From NCBI GenBank assembly GCA_026413965.1, contig JAOAJY010000001.1:1-53334 (forward strand): 53,334 nt of DNA. Reading direction: 5' to 3'. The position numbers were made by a program, and so were the translations under genes. The stretch comes from Microcaldota archaeon (GTDB lineage: Archaea; Micrarchaeota; Micrarchaeia; Anstonellales; Anstonellaceae). Positions 32,713-41,302 of this stretch are shown here, piece after piece (position 1 is the first letter of the stretch; each line of letters begins with the position of its first letter). The notes beneath the pieces are model-generated. The model was given only the letters and a program-made list of their open reading frames with translations, was not told the origin of the DNA and did not search any database.

Positions 32713-35514
32713 ATGTCCGATTTTTCAGCTGGCGGGCTTGGGATGGGCAGGCAAAAGATACTTGCCAATATCCAGATGATAAGAAGCGATGAGAATATTG
32801 GCGGGGCGATTTTGGTTGCCTTAGGCACCCTTTTCATGCTCCTCTCCTTTCCTTTCTATCCAATATATATTGTGTTTCTGCTTGCAATTGCTACTGGAGT
32901 CATAGCGTACAAGCAGCCTCCTTTTGGGACAATAGCCAGCATGGCATTGGCGCTTCCTGCGGTGGCATACCAAGCGCCAGTCTTGGCATGGGTCTTCAGC
33001 ATGGCGCTTGCAATAACCTTGTTTGAGGCATTTGAGCATTGGAAAACCATATCTTTCTTGCAGGTGGCAATCCTGATGCCATTTGCCCCTGAGCCCATTT
33101 CCCTCCTTTCAGGGTTCATCTTCCTTGCGCTGGGCATAGCTGCCATGCACTTTGGAAGCCAGCATAGCTTTGCCATCTCCCTTCCTGCCATATTCATTGT
33201 GCTTTTGCTTTCCACCGTGTGGCTTCAGCCCACCTCCTCCTTCATAACCATATCCAACAGCTACCAAAGCCTTTATGGGCCTGCCATGGACCAGCTGCAG
33301 AACAATGGCAAGCCTGCTGTTGAGCTGGGGCTCTTAATCTCAGAGATGGGCATGGCTTTTGCCTCCATGTTCTCAATTGACAATTTGAGGTATGTCTCAC
33401 CTGCCATTGAAAAGATAGGCAGCAACACCATCACTTTGCTTGCAAAAGACTCCGCATTGCCCCAGCTTGCTGCTTGGGCAGCCGCGCTTTTCCTTTGCGC
33501 ATTTTTGCCTGCCAGGTTTGAGCACCGCTACAAGCAGGCGCTTTCCTCCCTTTCGCTTTTCATAGTCCCTGCCGCAAATGCGGTTACTGCGCCGGCATTC
33601 GGCAACAGCTTCTCTGAGCTGGCTTTCCTTTACTGCGGGCTGTCGGTGGGGGCAATTGCGGTCTTGGAGCACTATGGGTTCGCCTTATCGCAGGAAAAGA
33701 AGGTGATTAGGGCAAAAAAGCAGAAGGCTTTCGGCAAATTCGGGTTGCAGGACCTGGGAGATTCTGAGGGTGTGGATTCGCTTGATGATGTGGGGGGCTA
33801 TGAGGATGTCAAGCTTGAGCTTCGCGAGGCGATAGTTGCCCCCCTGAAGCAAAAGGAGCTGACTTACACTTATGGGATAAAGCCGCCAAACGGCATCCTG
33901 CTTTTCGGCCCTCCTGGAACAGGCAAAACCCTGCTGATGAAAGCCCTTGCCAAAGAGCTTTCGCTTGGGTTCTACTACGTCAAATGCTCGGATTTGCTTT
34001 CCGAATGGTATGGAGAGTCGGAGAAGAATGTGGCAGAGGTGTTCGCGATAGCCCGCAAAAACGCCCCTTGCGTGCTTTTCTTTGACGAAATTGACTCCAT
34101 AGGCAAAAGAAGGGACGCCTACACCTCAGATGATGTTGCCCCGCGCATAATGAGCGTGCTTTTGGAGGAGCTGGACGGATTCAAGGGCAAAAAGACAGTA
34201 ATAACAATTGGAGCAACCAACGTCCCAGACCAGCTGGACCCGGCGCTTATGAGGCCCGGAAGGTTTGACAAAGTCATCTACATGCACCTGCCGGATGCCA
34301 AAGCCCGAGAGGCGATATTCAAAGTGCACCTCTCCAAGCTTCCGCGCGAGGAGAACATAGACTACGGCAAGCTTGCGGCAATGACTGAGCGCTATTCTGG
34401 CGCAGACATAAAGAACATATGCACTGAGGCTTCCAGGCTTGCCGCGCGGGAGGCCCTCAAATCCGACGCAGTGGTTCCAATAACCATGAGCCACCTGGTC
34501 TCCACCATAAAGAAAATCAAGCCCTCAGTCTCCCTTGAGCAGCTTGAAACTTACGAGAAGTTCCGCATGGACTATGAGCGCAGGACCGAGGCTGTGGAGA
34601 AGGAGCCTGAGCCTGACAAGGTCCGCTGGGAAGACGTGGCTGGCTTGGACGAGGTGAGAAGAATCCTTTTGGAAGCCATAGAGATTCCCCTTCTTCATGA
34701 GGAATTGCTTAAGGAGATGGATGTCAAGCCTCCCAAAGGCTTGCTTTTGTTCGGGCCTCCAGGATGCGGAAAGACCATGATTGTCAAAGCCGCAGTCAAT
34801 GAGCTTAAAGCCAATTTCCTATCCATTTCAGGAGCAGAGCTTATGAAAGGCAAAGACAAGCACCCTGCGGCTTATGTCAAGGAGGTTTTCAACCGGGCGC
34901 GCGAGTCCGCCCCTGCCTTGGTCTTCATTGATGAGATTGAGGCTCTTGCCCCAAGCAGAAACGAGTACAGGGGAGGCATACTGACCGAGCTTTTGCAGGA
35001 AATAGACGGAGTGAAGGAGCTCAAGAATGTCATGATAATTGGCGCCACCAACAAGCCTTCTGCCTTGGACTCTGCAATCCTTCGCCCTGGCAGGTTTGAC
35101 AAGATAATATATATACCTCCGCCAGACCTTCCTGCAAGGGAGAGGCTGTTTGCCATAAGCCTTGCCAAGGCAATAAAAGGATATGCAAGAAAGCTTGCCG
35201 CCAAGCTCAAAGGCTACAGCCAGATGGATGAAAAGCAGAAGCGCAAGGCCGAGGACATGGTGGCAGATGAGGTGCTGAAAACTTTGGACTTCAGGAAGAT
35301 GGCTGAGCTTACCGAAGGATTTTCAGGCGCAGACATAGCTTCGGTATGCCAGGAGGTCAAAATGCAGCTTGTGCGGAACGAGCTTGCAGGGAAGATAACG
35401 CCATTCAACACTGAATTTGTGGTCAAAGCCATAAGCGGAAGAAGGCCCTCAATCACCCAGGCAGACTTGAACGAGTATGCGCAATTCAAGCGCGCCTATG
35501 GAGAAAGAAAATGA
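32713..35514 (+). CDS. Membrane-anchored tandem AAA+ ATPase (CDC48-like)
   Basis: 933 residues. Residues about 30-330 hold some eight to ten hydrophobic segments with a loop near 175-255. Two AAA+ modules follow. The first has Walker A GPPGTGKT at 399-406 and Walker B FFDEID near 458; the second has GPPGCGKT at 682-689 and FIDEIEAL near 740. Each has a RPGRFDK arginine-finger region. The order of modules resembles CDC48/VAT, but those are soluble with a double-psi N-domain, which is absent here. Membrane AAA proteins such as FtsH have one module plus a protease, also absent. It probably extracts or unfolds membrane proteins, without its own protease. Confidence 0.88.
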   Translation: MSDFSAGGLGMGRQKILANIQMIRSDENIGGAILVALGTLFMLLSFPFYPIYIVFLLAIATGVIAYKQPPFGTIASMALALPAVAYQAPVLAWVFSMALAITLFEAFEHWKTISFLQVAILMPFAPEPISLLSGFIFLALGIAAMHFGSQHSFAISLPAIFIVLLLSTVWLQPTSSFITISNSYQSLYGPAMDQLQNNGKPAVELGLLISEMGMAFASMFSIDNLRYVSPAIEKIGSNTITLLAKDSALPQLAAWAAALFLCAFLPARFEHRYKQALSSLSLFIVPAANAVTAPAFGNSFSELAFLYCGLSVGAIAVLEHYGFALSQEKKVIRAKKQKAFGKFGLQDLGDSEGVDSLDDVGGYEDVKLELREAIVAPLKQKELTYTYGIKPPNGILLFGPPGTGKTLLMKALAKELSLGFYYVKCSDLLSEWYGESEKNVAEVFAIARKNAPCVLFFDEIDSIGKRRDAYTSDDVAPRIMSVLLEELDGFKGKKTVITIGATNVPDQLDPALMRPGRFDKVIYMHLPDAKAREAIFKVHLSKLPREENIDYGKLAAMTERYSGADIKNICTEASRLAAREALKSDAVVPITMSHLVSTIKKIKPSVSLEQLETYEKFRMDYERRTEAVEKEPEPDKVRWEDVAGLDEVRRILLEAIEIPLLHEELLKEMDVKPPKGLLLFGPPGCGKTMIVKAAVNELKANFLSISGAELMKGKDKHPAAYVKEVFNRARESAPALVFIDEIEALAPSRNEYRGGILTELLQEIDGVKELKNVMIIGATNKPSALDSAILRPGRFDKIIYIPPPDLPARERLFAISLAKAIKGYARKLAAKLKGYSQMDEKQKRKAEDMVADEVLKTLDFRKMAELTEGFSGADIASVCQEVKMQLVRNELAGKITPFNTEFVVKAISGRRPSITQADLNEYAQFKRAYGERK

Positions 35515-35543
35515 CAGCTTTAATCTCTTATAACCACAGGAAT

Positions 35544-35580
35544 TCGTCATTTCTGTGTTGAATAATACGGATAATGACGA
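35544..35580. repeat. Inverted repeat upstream of the S-layer promoter
   Basis: TCGTCATT (35544-35551) is repeated in reverse complement as AATGACGA (35573-35580). It lies about 80-110 bp upstream of the predicted S-layer transcription start. The right arm is part of a 12-mer, ATAATGACGATA, found again at 48044-48055 in the promoter of the pilin-like gene. A regulator binding site is possible. Confidence 0.45.
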
Positions 35581-35626
35581 TATTATATATTTTTTTTATA
35601 AAATATTTTTTAAAAAATTGGACAAA

Positions 35627-35636
35627 CTTTATAAAT
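35627..35636 (+). promoter_or_regulatory. TATA box for the S-layer gene
   Basis: CTTTATAAAT centred near 35632 predicts a start near 35658. This gives a leader of about 142 nt, far longer than the leaders of other genes here. Confidence 0.6.
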
Positions 35637-35656
35637 GTAGCTAAAGACATCAAAGC

Positions 35657-35799
35657 CAGTCTCCTATGAGAGAGACTGACCAAGCTCTCGAGGGGAAAGG
35701 TACGAAAAAAGGAATGAAAGGAAAGAATACAGGGCAAAAGATAAATGTCGTCGATAAGATTTGTACCTTGCCCTGAAAGACGACATTTGAGGTGAAAAA
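35657..35799 (+). promoter_or_regulatory. Structured 5' leader RNA of the S-layer gene
   Basis: Complementary segments: a 5'-terminal hairpin 35657-35663 with 35672-35678; a 7-bp pairing AAGGTAC 35697-35703 with GTACCTT 35763-35769, extendable by three A-T pairs past one bulge; an 8-bp pairing CAGGGCAA 35730-35737 with TTGCCCTG 35768-35775; and a 10-bp pairing AAATGTCGTC 35743-35752 with GACGACATTT 35779-35788. The last three interleave, so they cannot all form as simple nested hairpins. The ribosome site GAGGTG (35789-35794) begins on the base after the last arm. A switch or pseudoknot that sets ribosome access or mRNA life is a sequence-based inference. Confidence 0.55.
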
Positions 35800-38553
35800 A
35801 TGAAAGGAATAAACGTGAGGAAAATCGCAGCCTTTGCCGGCGCAGCGGTCCTCGGTTTGTCCGCAGTTGCAGTTGCCGACGTGGTTTATGGCAACACGCA
35901 GCTGGTTGACCAGAACGGACAGCCGACCGTGAAGATTTATGTCGGCAGCAAGGCGGCAATCTCCGACGGTGTGGCAGCAGCCAACATCGCGGCAAAGATT
36001 GCGAACGAAGCCTACAAGAGCTCCACCCTCACCGCCACCATGAGCGGGACTCCAACCTGCACAGTGGGAAGCGGAGTGAGCGGAGCAGGAACCTGCTCTA
36101 TTGTGGAGAGCAGCAAGAAGGTGACCCTTTCTGTGACCGTCCCAGGAGTGGTTGCAGGAGCGCACACCTTCAAGACCCTGATAACCGACACGATTGACAG
36201 GGCTCTGGCTAACCGTATCAGCACCAAGGAGGAAGACAAATACAACTCAACTTTGAGCTCCCCTGACACATCAAGCGTCACTACGCCTCTTAGAGGAGTG
36301 GCAAATGACCCGATCTCCACCAACCTCTACAGGATTGGCGCCTCCCAATTCACTGGGTTTGCGGACACTCAGGTAAAAGACTACCAGGCAACAGGCTCTG
36401 GCTCAACTTACACAGTCCAGCAAAGCTTCTGGGTTGGCTCGTCAAATGATGCTGTGAAGTACGACTCCGACTCCTCAATTAGGGATGTTGCAGTCAATAC
36501 CTACACTGCGATGGCTTACAGCGTCAAGTTCGCAGGAAACGACTTTGGAGTTCCTGTGTGCACTGGAGACCTAAACAGCTCAATCTCTGATGACTGGACC
36601 TCCTGTGGAACTGAATCCAACGCAAGGACTGAAAAGCACCGCGTTGAGATACCTTTCATGGGAAGCAAGTGGATAATAAGCGAGCTCAAAGACCCGAACA
36701 TAGACCCGCACCCTGATGAGACATCTGTCAAGAAAGGAGGCCAGATCAAGCTTGCCAAGGAGGCAAAATACGGCATCATAAATGTCGGGCAGACTCTTGA
36801 TGCAGGAGACTTCAAGATAAAGCTGTCAGACATTTCAGTTGCCGTTGGACAAGAAAACAAGCACCCTGCAATCATTGATGTGCTTGACGCCAACGACGCT
36901 GTGGTTGGGCAGATCCAGGTTGACCCAGGAACCACCTACACTTTCACCCAAAGCGGAACCGGCAAAAGCGTGAAAATACACGTCTACAAGACTGCGCCTG
37001 GTTTCACCCTTAATGCAAAGTGGGCTGAGATGGCAATCTACTCAGATGAGATAACCCTCAAAGACGGCTCAAGATACAACCTTGTGCCATCCAATGATGT
37101 GGACAAGAACTTCAAGGTTTCTCTTCTGTGGAAGAACAGGGACAGGGCTTCTGGCTCATCCAACAAATCAGACTCGCTGAGAGAGATAGTTGTCTACGAC
37201 ATCGACACCTTCTCAGGAAACAAATACAAAGCAGGAGACACCTACAGCTTCCTGAAAAGCAAGCCAACCTTCAAGCTCACCTATGATGGGCTTGATTTGA
37301 CTGATGACGACTATGAGGTTTTGACCCTCAACGCAGTCTCGCAGAGCACCTACAGAGTTGCAACTGCTGAAGGAGACAACGCAGTCTGCCAGCCAAACTC
37401 TGCAGATGACCTCTCCTACATTGCCAAGCTTATCAGGATAAAGACTCCTGGTGGCAACTACCTTGGAGGAACCGGATTGCTTGGAAGCAACATGGTGGAC
37501 ACCGTGCTTTTTGATCCGGTTGGAGTAGCTGGACCCGCAAACTCCTCACCAAACGGAACACAAAACCTATCTCACTACAATACTCCCAATGCAAAGCCAA
37601 AGGTCTTCTTCCAGCTTCCTGGTAAAGACTGCTGGAACTGGAAGAATTTGACATTGGAGTCCGCACCTGCATCAGGCATCAGCTCTTTGGCAAATGCGGT
37701 CAAGTTTGAGAAGGCAGGAGAAAACAGCGCTGCATACGGAGCCATCTTCTTTACAAACAACACCGCAAATATGGGCTTTGGAAACGGCGCAGTTGTCTTG
37801 CAAGAGGATGCCGGAAAGAATGACACCAACTCCAACACCAAAGTCCTAACTGCATTCCCCTTCAACACCACTTCAAGCGGAACCGACCCGTTCAAGTTCA
37901 AGAGCTCAGACTCTGCAACCTCAAAAGTTGCTTACCTGGGCGTAAGAGACAGCGCCTTTGCTGAGAAAGAACTGAAATTTGTCACTGAGCGCGGCTCGCA
38001 GGTAACAAATGTGGGAAGCACTGACGCCAGCATGAAGGTTGCAAAGAGAGTGGGAATGGCTTCCTTCACCTTTGCAACTGCCGACACTGCATCCAACCCA
38101 AGCGGAGCTGTGGACTACACTCTCGGAGTGGGCGAAAGCAAGGTGTTCGGAGGAGTGACTGTGCTTGTCAAGGCAATTGACGCCACTGCAGGCTCTTGCT
38201 CTGTGCTTGGGCCTGGAGGAGCGCCAGCATGCACAGTGGATGCTGCAAGCCTCAAGCCAGTCATCAGCCCAGACAACACCGCAAGTGTTGTGGTGTCCCA
38301 GCCGTACGCGCTCACCTCCAAGCTGGTGTACACGGACGCTGAGGCAAAGGGCGCTGGCGCAGCAATCCTGGTCGGTGGGCCAATGGTCAACACCCTGACT
38401 GCCGATGCTCTCAAGGGCAGCGAGATCGACTTGAAGAAAGACGGTCCTGTTGTCAAGGAGATCTCAACCGGCAAGATTGTGGTGGCAGGATACACTGCTG
38501 AGGAGACCTTGGCTGCTGCAGACCAGTTCATTGCTGGGATAAAGAGGAAGTAA
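35800..38553 (+). CDS. S-layer protein (Methanococcus type)
   Basis: 917 residues. Signal peptide of about 26 residues ends VAVADVVYG, followed by the family start NTQLVDQNGQPTVKIYVGS and SDGVAAANIAAKIANEAY, as in methanococcal S-layer proteins. The C-terminus has ILVGGPMVNTLTAD and GKIVVAGYTAEETLAAADQFI, the matching S-layer C-terminal domain. The central region is beta-rich and Ser/Thr-rich with several NxS/T sequons. It would form the outer protein lattice and be a main N-glycoprotein. A strong GAGGTG site lies 5 nt before the ATG. A GC hairpin and T-run terminator follows. Confidence 0.93.
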   Translation: MKGINVRKIAAFAGAAVLGLSAVAVADVVYGNTQLVDQNGQPTVKIYVGSKAAISDGVAAANIAAKIANEAYKSSTLTATMSGTPTCTVGSGVSGAGTCSIVESSKKVTLSVTVPGVVAGAHTFKTLITDTIDRALANRISTKEEDKYNSTLSSPDTSSVTTPLRGVANDPISTNLYRIGASQFTGFADTQVKDYQATGSGSTYTVQQSFWVGSSNDAVKYDSDSSIRDVAVNTYTAMAYSVKFAGNDFGVPVCTGDLNSSISDDWTSCGTESNARTEKHRVEIPFMGSKWIISELKDPNIDPHPDETSVKKGGQIKLAKEAKYGIINVGQTLDAGDFKIKLSDISVAVGQENKHPAIIDVLDANDAVVGQIQVDPGTTYTFTQSGTGKSVKIHVYKTAPGFTLNAKWAEMAIYSDEITLKDGSRYNLVPSNDVDKNFKVSLLWKNRDRASGSSNKSDSLREIVVYDIDTFSGNKYKAGDTYSFLKSKPTFKLTYDGLDLTDDDYEVLTLNAVSQSTYRVATAEGDNAVCQPNSADDLSYIAKLIRIKTPGGNYLGGTGLLGSNMVDTVLFDPVGVAGPANSSPNGTQNLSHYNTPNAKPKVFFQLPGKDCWNWKNLTLESAPASGISSLANAVKFEKAGENSAAYGAIFFTNNTANMGFGNGAVVLQEDAGKNDTNSNTKVLTAFPFNTTSSGTDPFKFKSSDSATSKVAYLGVRDSAFAEKELKFVTERGSQVTNVGSTDASMKVAKRVGMASFTFATADTASNPSGAVDYTLGVGESKVFGGVTVLVKAIDATAGSCSVLGPGGAPACTVDAASLKPVISPDNTASVVVSQPYALTSKLVYTDAEAKGAGAAILVGGPMVNTLTADALKGSEIDLKKDGPVVKEISTGKIVVAGYTAEETLAAADQFIAGIKRK

Positions 38554-38561
38554 GCGCCTTC

Positions 38562-38618
38562 GGGGGGCAAACGCCCCCTTTCCCTTCTTTTTTATTTTTC
38601 TTTCTTTTCCAAAAACCC
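38562..38618 (+). terminator. Hairpin and T-rich terminator after the S-layer gene
   Basis: GGGGGC (38563-38568) pairs with GCCCCC (38573-38578) around an AAAC loop, followed by a long pyrimidine/T-rich tract. Archaeal termination mainly needs the T-run; the hairpin may also protect the mRNA 3' end. Confidence 0.6.
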
Positions 38619-38685
38619 CTTAGGCTAAGGTATAAATAATTGAAGGAAGCAAAAAGAAGAAGGCGGCGGCCGGGGGTTTGTTCAG

Positions 38686-40782
38686 ATGAGGACTGTTGCG
38701 CTTATTTGCGTGATGCTTTCATTGTCTTTTGCTGCAGAATTTTCGCTTGAGCCTTACCTTTTCGCATCAGAAAAGAACGCAAGCATAAACTACACAGACT
38801 TTTCATACAACAACAGCACAGCGAAAATAGTCCGGATAAATGGAGAGGAAGCCTTGCTTTTGATTGACGGCAAGCTTGCCACAAGCACGCAGGATATTGC
38901 CGCAGCCATATCTTACTATTACCAGCAGAACTTTTACCCCTCAAAGCAAGACATGGAGGCGCTTTTGGGGTTTGCCGAGGCTTTCAACAAAAGCAGGAAT
39001 GCAAAAACCAAATTCGGCCCTGCTGAAAAGGTTTGCTATGAGCAGGGAACCCTTCTTTCCCACAAGCCGTGCAGCGACATGAAAAGCTGCACGATGACTG
39101 CCACGCTCATCTGCACCCTTTCCGGAGCAGACGGCTGCATAGTTGATGTTCTTGCAGGCCACATACTATCATACTCAAAATCCATAGAAAAGCTCAACAC
39201 TGCCTATGCCAAGTTCCAGTCTGCCCACTCAGGATTTTCTGCAGGGACGGTGGCAGATTCGCTTAATTCCATGGAATCTGCATTGGATGAGATGAAAAGC
39301 GCTGCTGATGAGGTCAAAAAAAGCAAGCTGATATTCCCTGAGACATACTCTTGCGCAGACTGCATAGGAATCTGCCCTGAGCCCAAATTCGACTACTCTG
39401 CCATAAGCTCAGGCAAGGCAAAGATAGCTGAGCTTAGGTCCAAGACCGCGCCTTTTTCCAGCCTCAACAAGGTATCTGCAAAAATAGCGCTTTCTACCCA
39501 GGAAAGGATAGCCTACAGGGAAGGCGAGGAGAAGGCGAAGATATATGAGCCGAAATACAGCGCAGCAAAGGGCAAATACGCCTCCCTCAAGGAGAAAGTG
39601 CTTGCCGCAAGGGCATTGGTGGCAGACTCCGGATTTGTTTCAGCAGCAGACTCCTTCCTTTCAAAAGAGGAGGAGCTTGAAAAGCGGGTGGCAAAAAGGC
39701 AGTTTGACGGCTTTGAGCCGCTTTTGTCTGCATACACTGATGAAGCAGCCAAGCTTTCAGGCATGATAAACAACTCCACTTCTGCATACCACTCTGCCCT
39801 TGAGGCGCAGGACAGCGCAGGGGACTTGCTGCTTCAGGCTTTGTGGAAAACCAATCCTCTTGATGGCAAGATGGCAGAAAAATACAACGGCCTTGCGGAG
39901 AAGAAAAACAAGATTGATGAAAAGCTCAAGCCCCCAATGACTTCTGAGAAATACGCTGAAATTGAGGCAGAATACGGCGCTTTTTCAAGCGAGGTGAGGG
40001 CTTACCTTGCAAGCTCCTCAAGCAGCCCGCTTTTGCCAATATTTGAGCTTGGGAACAGCTTTGGCAGAAGCTCGATTGACAGCACAGTCTCTCTTGCCTC
40101 AAGCATGGCTCCCATATCCTTCAAGACGCGCCAAAGCATGGCAGCCTACGTCCTTCCGGTTGCGCTGGGCGTGATTGACCTTTCAATCCTTGCGCTTGCG
40201 CTTTTGGCATTCGCAGGCATATTCCACCACTTCCACGGGATGTTCAAAAGCAAGCTGGCGATATCAGGCTGGGTGCTGGCTTTTGTGGCATTCGCATTTA
40301 TTCTCCTTGCCGGCTCAATAGGGTTTTACGGAATTGTCCTTTCAAGCGAAAAATATGCGTCTTTTTCCGATTTTTTCAATTCGCTCAAGCACTCCGACAA
40401 AGCAGCTGTGGTGGTCCATCAGACAGGAGTGGGCTCAGAAACTGCGAAAGCCATGGACAAATGCGCCTCTCAGATAGAATCCCAGCTTGCGATTTTGGGC
40501 AAGAAAACCATAAAGTACTACATAGACGGAAGCAGGTGCAGGTACCTTCTGCCCATGAACTCCACCAACTCCACAAACCTGACCTACAAGGAAGTCGCCG
40601 ATCAGACTGCTGAAAAGTGCCTGGACAGCTTGCCAGATGTCCCTGTATTTGACTTGAAGTACTCCGAGGCAAACCAGCCTCCCATATTCACCACTGTGGT
40701 GGCAAAGCAGGCAATAATAAAAGGCAACCAGAACTATTACAGCAAAAAGCCCATGTGCGACATAGCCAACATACTAAATTAA
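38686..40782 (+). CDS. Secreted/membrane protein with helical stalk and Cys-containing C-terminal domain
   Basis: 698 residues, not a recognised family. Signal peptide (about 1-16), a Cys-rich stretch near 115-160, a long helical charged region (about 165-440), two or three membrane helices at about 485-560, and a C-terminal domain of about 125 residues. That last domain shares its pattern with the product of the next gene: AA-x-hydrophobic start, a conserved Cys in the first helix, a second Cys after a K-x-I strand, a [LM][ST]Y helix, and a terminal CDI. Predicted TATA GGTATAAATA lies at 38629-38638 with a leader of about 25 nt. Confidence 0.6.
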   Translation: MRTVALICVMLSLSFAAEFSLEPYLFASEKNASINYTDFSYNNSTAKIVRINGEEALLLIDGKLATSTQDIAAAISYYYQQNFYPSKQDMEALLGFAEAFNKSRNAKTKFGPAEKVCYEQGTLLSHKPCSDMKSCTMTATLICTLSGADGCIVDVLAGHILSYSKSIEKLNTAYAKFQSAHSGFSAGTVADSLNSMESALDEMKSAADEVKKSKLIFPETYSCADCIGICPEPKFDYSAISSGKAKIAELRSKTAPFSSLNKVSAKIALSTQERIAYREGEEKAKIYEPKYSAAKGKYASLKEKVLAARALVADSGFVSAADSFLSKEEELEKRVAKRQFDGFEPLLSAYTDEAAKLSGMINNSTSAYHSALEAQDSAGDLLLQALWKTNPLDGKMAEKYNGLAEKKNKIDEKLKPPMTSEKYAEIEAEYGAFSSEVRAYLASSSSSPLLPIFELGNSFGRSSIDSTVSLASSMAPISFKTRQSMAAYVLPVALGVIDLSILALALLAFAGIFHHFHGMFKSKLAISGWVLAFVAFAFILLAGSIGFYGIVLSSEKYASFSDFFNSLKHSDKAAVVVHQTGVGSETAKAMDKCASQIESQLAILGKKTIKYYIDGSRCRYLLPMNSTNSTNLTYKEVADQTAEKCLDSLPDVPVFDLKYSEANQPPIFTTVVAKQAIIKGNQNYYSKKPMCDIANILN

Positions 40783-40791
40783 GGTGCCAGC

Positions 40792-41298
40792 ATGCAGAAA
40801 AAACCAGAAGCGCCGCTTTCAGAAGATAGGAAGAAAATGCTGTTCGCCCTGCTTGCCTTGGCAGCATTGGCCGCATCTGCCTACGTTTTTCTCTTTTCTC
40901 CAAAGCAGGACCTGCCTTCTGATGGGCGGGAGTTTTACTTTTTGCTCCAAAATTCAGGCAAAGCCGCCTTTCTTTATGATGTGAGAGGAGCTGAAGGAGA
41001 CCAGGCATCAGCAATTTACCAGTGCGGAGTGGACATAATAAGCAAAGGCAGGTTGGCAGGAAAGGAGCTCACAAACATAGGATGCGATGAGAATGGCTGC
41101 TTGGCGAGCCGGCCAGAAAGCAACCGCACAGCGAAGATGAGCTATGAGCAGGCGCTTGCGGAAATCTCCAGCCAGCCATATATCCTGATTAAAGCTGGCT
41201 CTCCAGGATACCAATTTTTCCAAAGGCACATGGAGATAAGAATCGGCAAAGAGGCTTCAGAAGGAGTCTCCTGCGACATCTCGGCTGTGGAGAGCTGA
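40792..41298 (+). CDS. Single-helix membrane protein, paralogue of the upstream C-terminal domain
   Basis: 168 residues. A membrane helix at about 16-34 is followed by an extracytoplasmic domain (about 45-165) with Cys residues at positions matching those of the C-terminal domain of the 698-residue protein just upstream. Both end with CDI plus a few residues. ATG 40792 has AAGGTG about 6 nt upstream, and the gene lies 9 nt after the previous stop. The two proteins probably work together at the cell surface. Family and function unknown. Confidence 0.6.
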   Translation: MQKKPEAPLSEDRKKMLFALLALAALAASAYVFLFSPKQDLPSDGREFYFLLQNSGKAAFLYDVRGAEGDQASAIYQCGVDIISKGRLAGKELTNIGCDENGCLASRPESNRTAKMSYEQALAEISSQPYILIKAGSPGYQFFQRHMEIRIGKEASEGVSCDISAVES

Positions 41299-41302
41299 CG
41301 GC

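Noticed and set aside
40085-40350. VirB6-like channel protein in the 698-residue surface protein
   Set aside because: Only two or three membrane helices are present, and the rest is a helical stalk with a Cys domain; VirB6 proteins are mainly polytopic.
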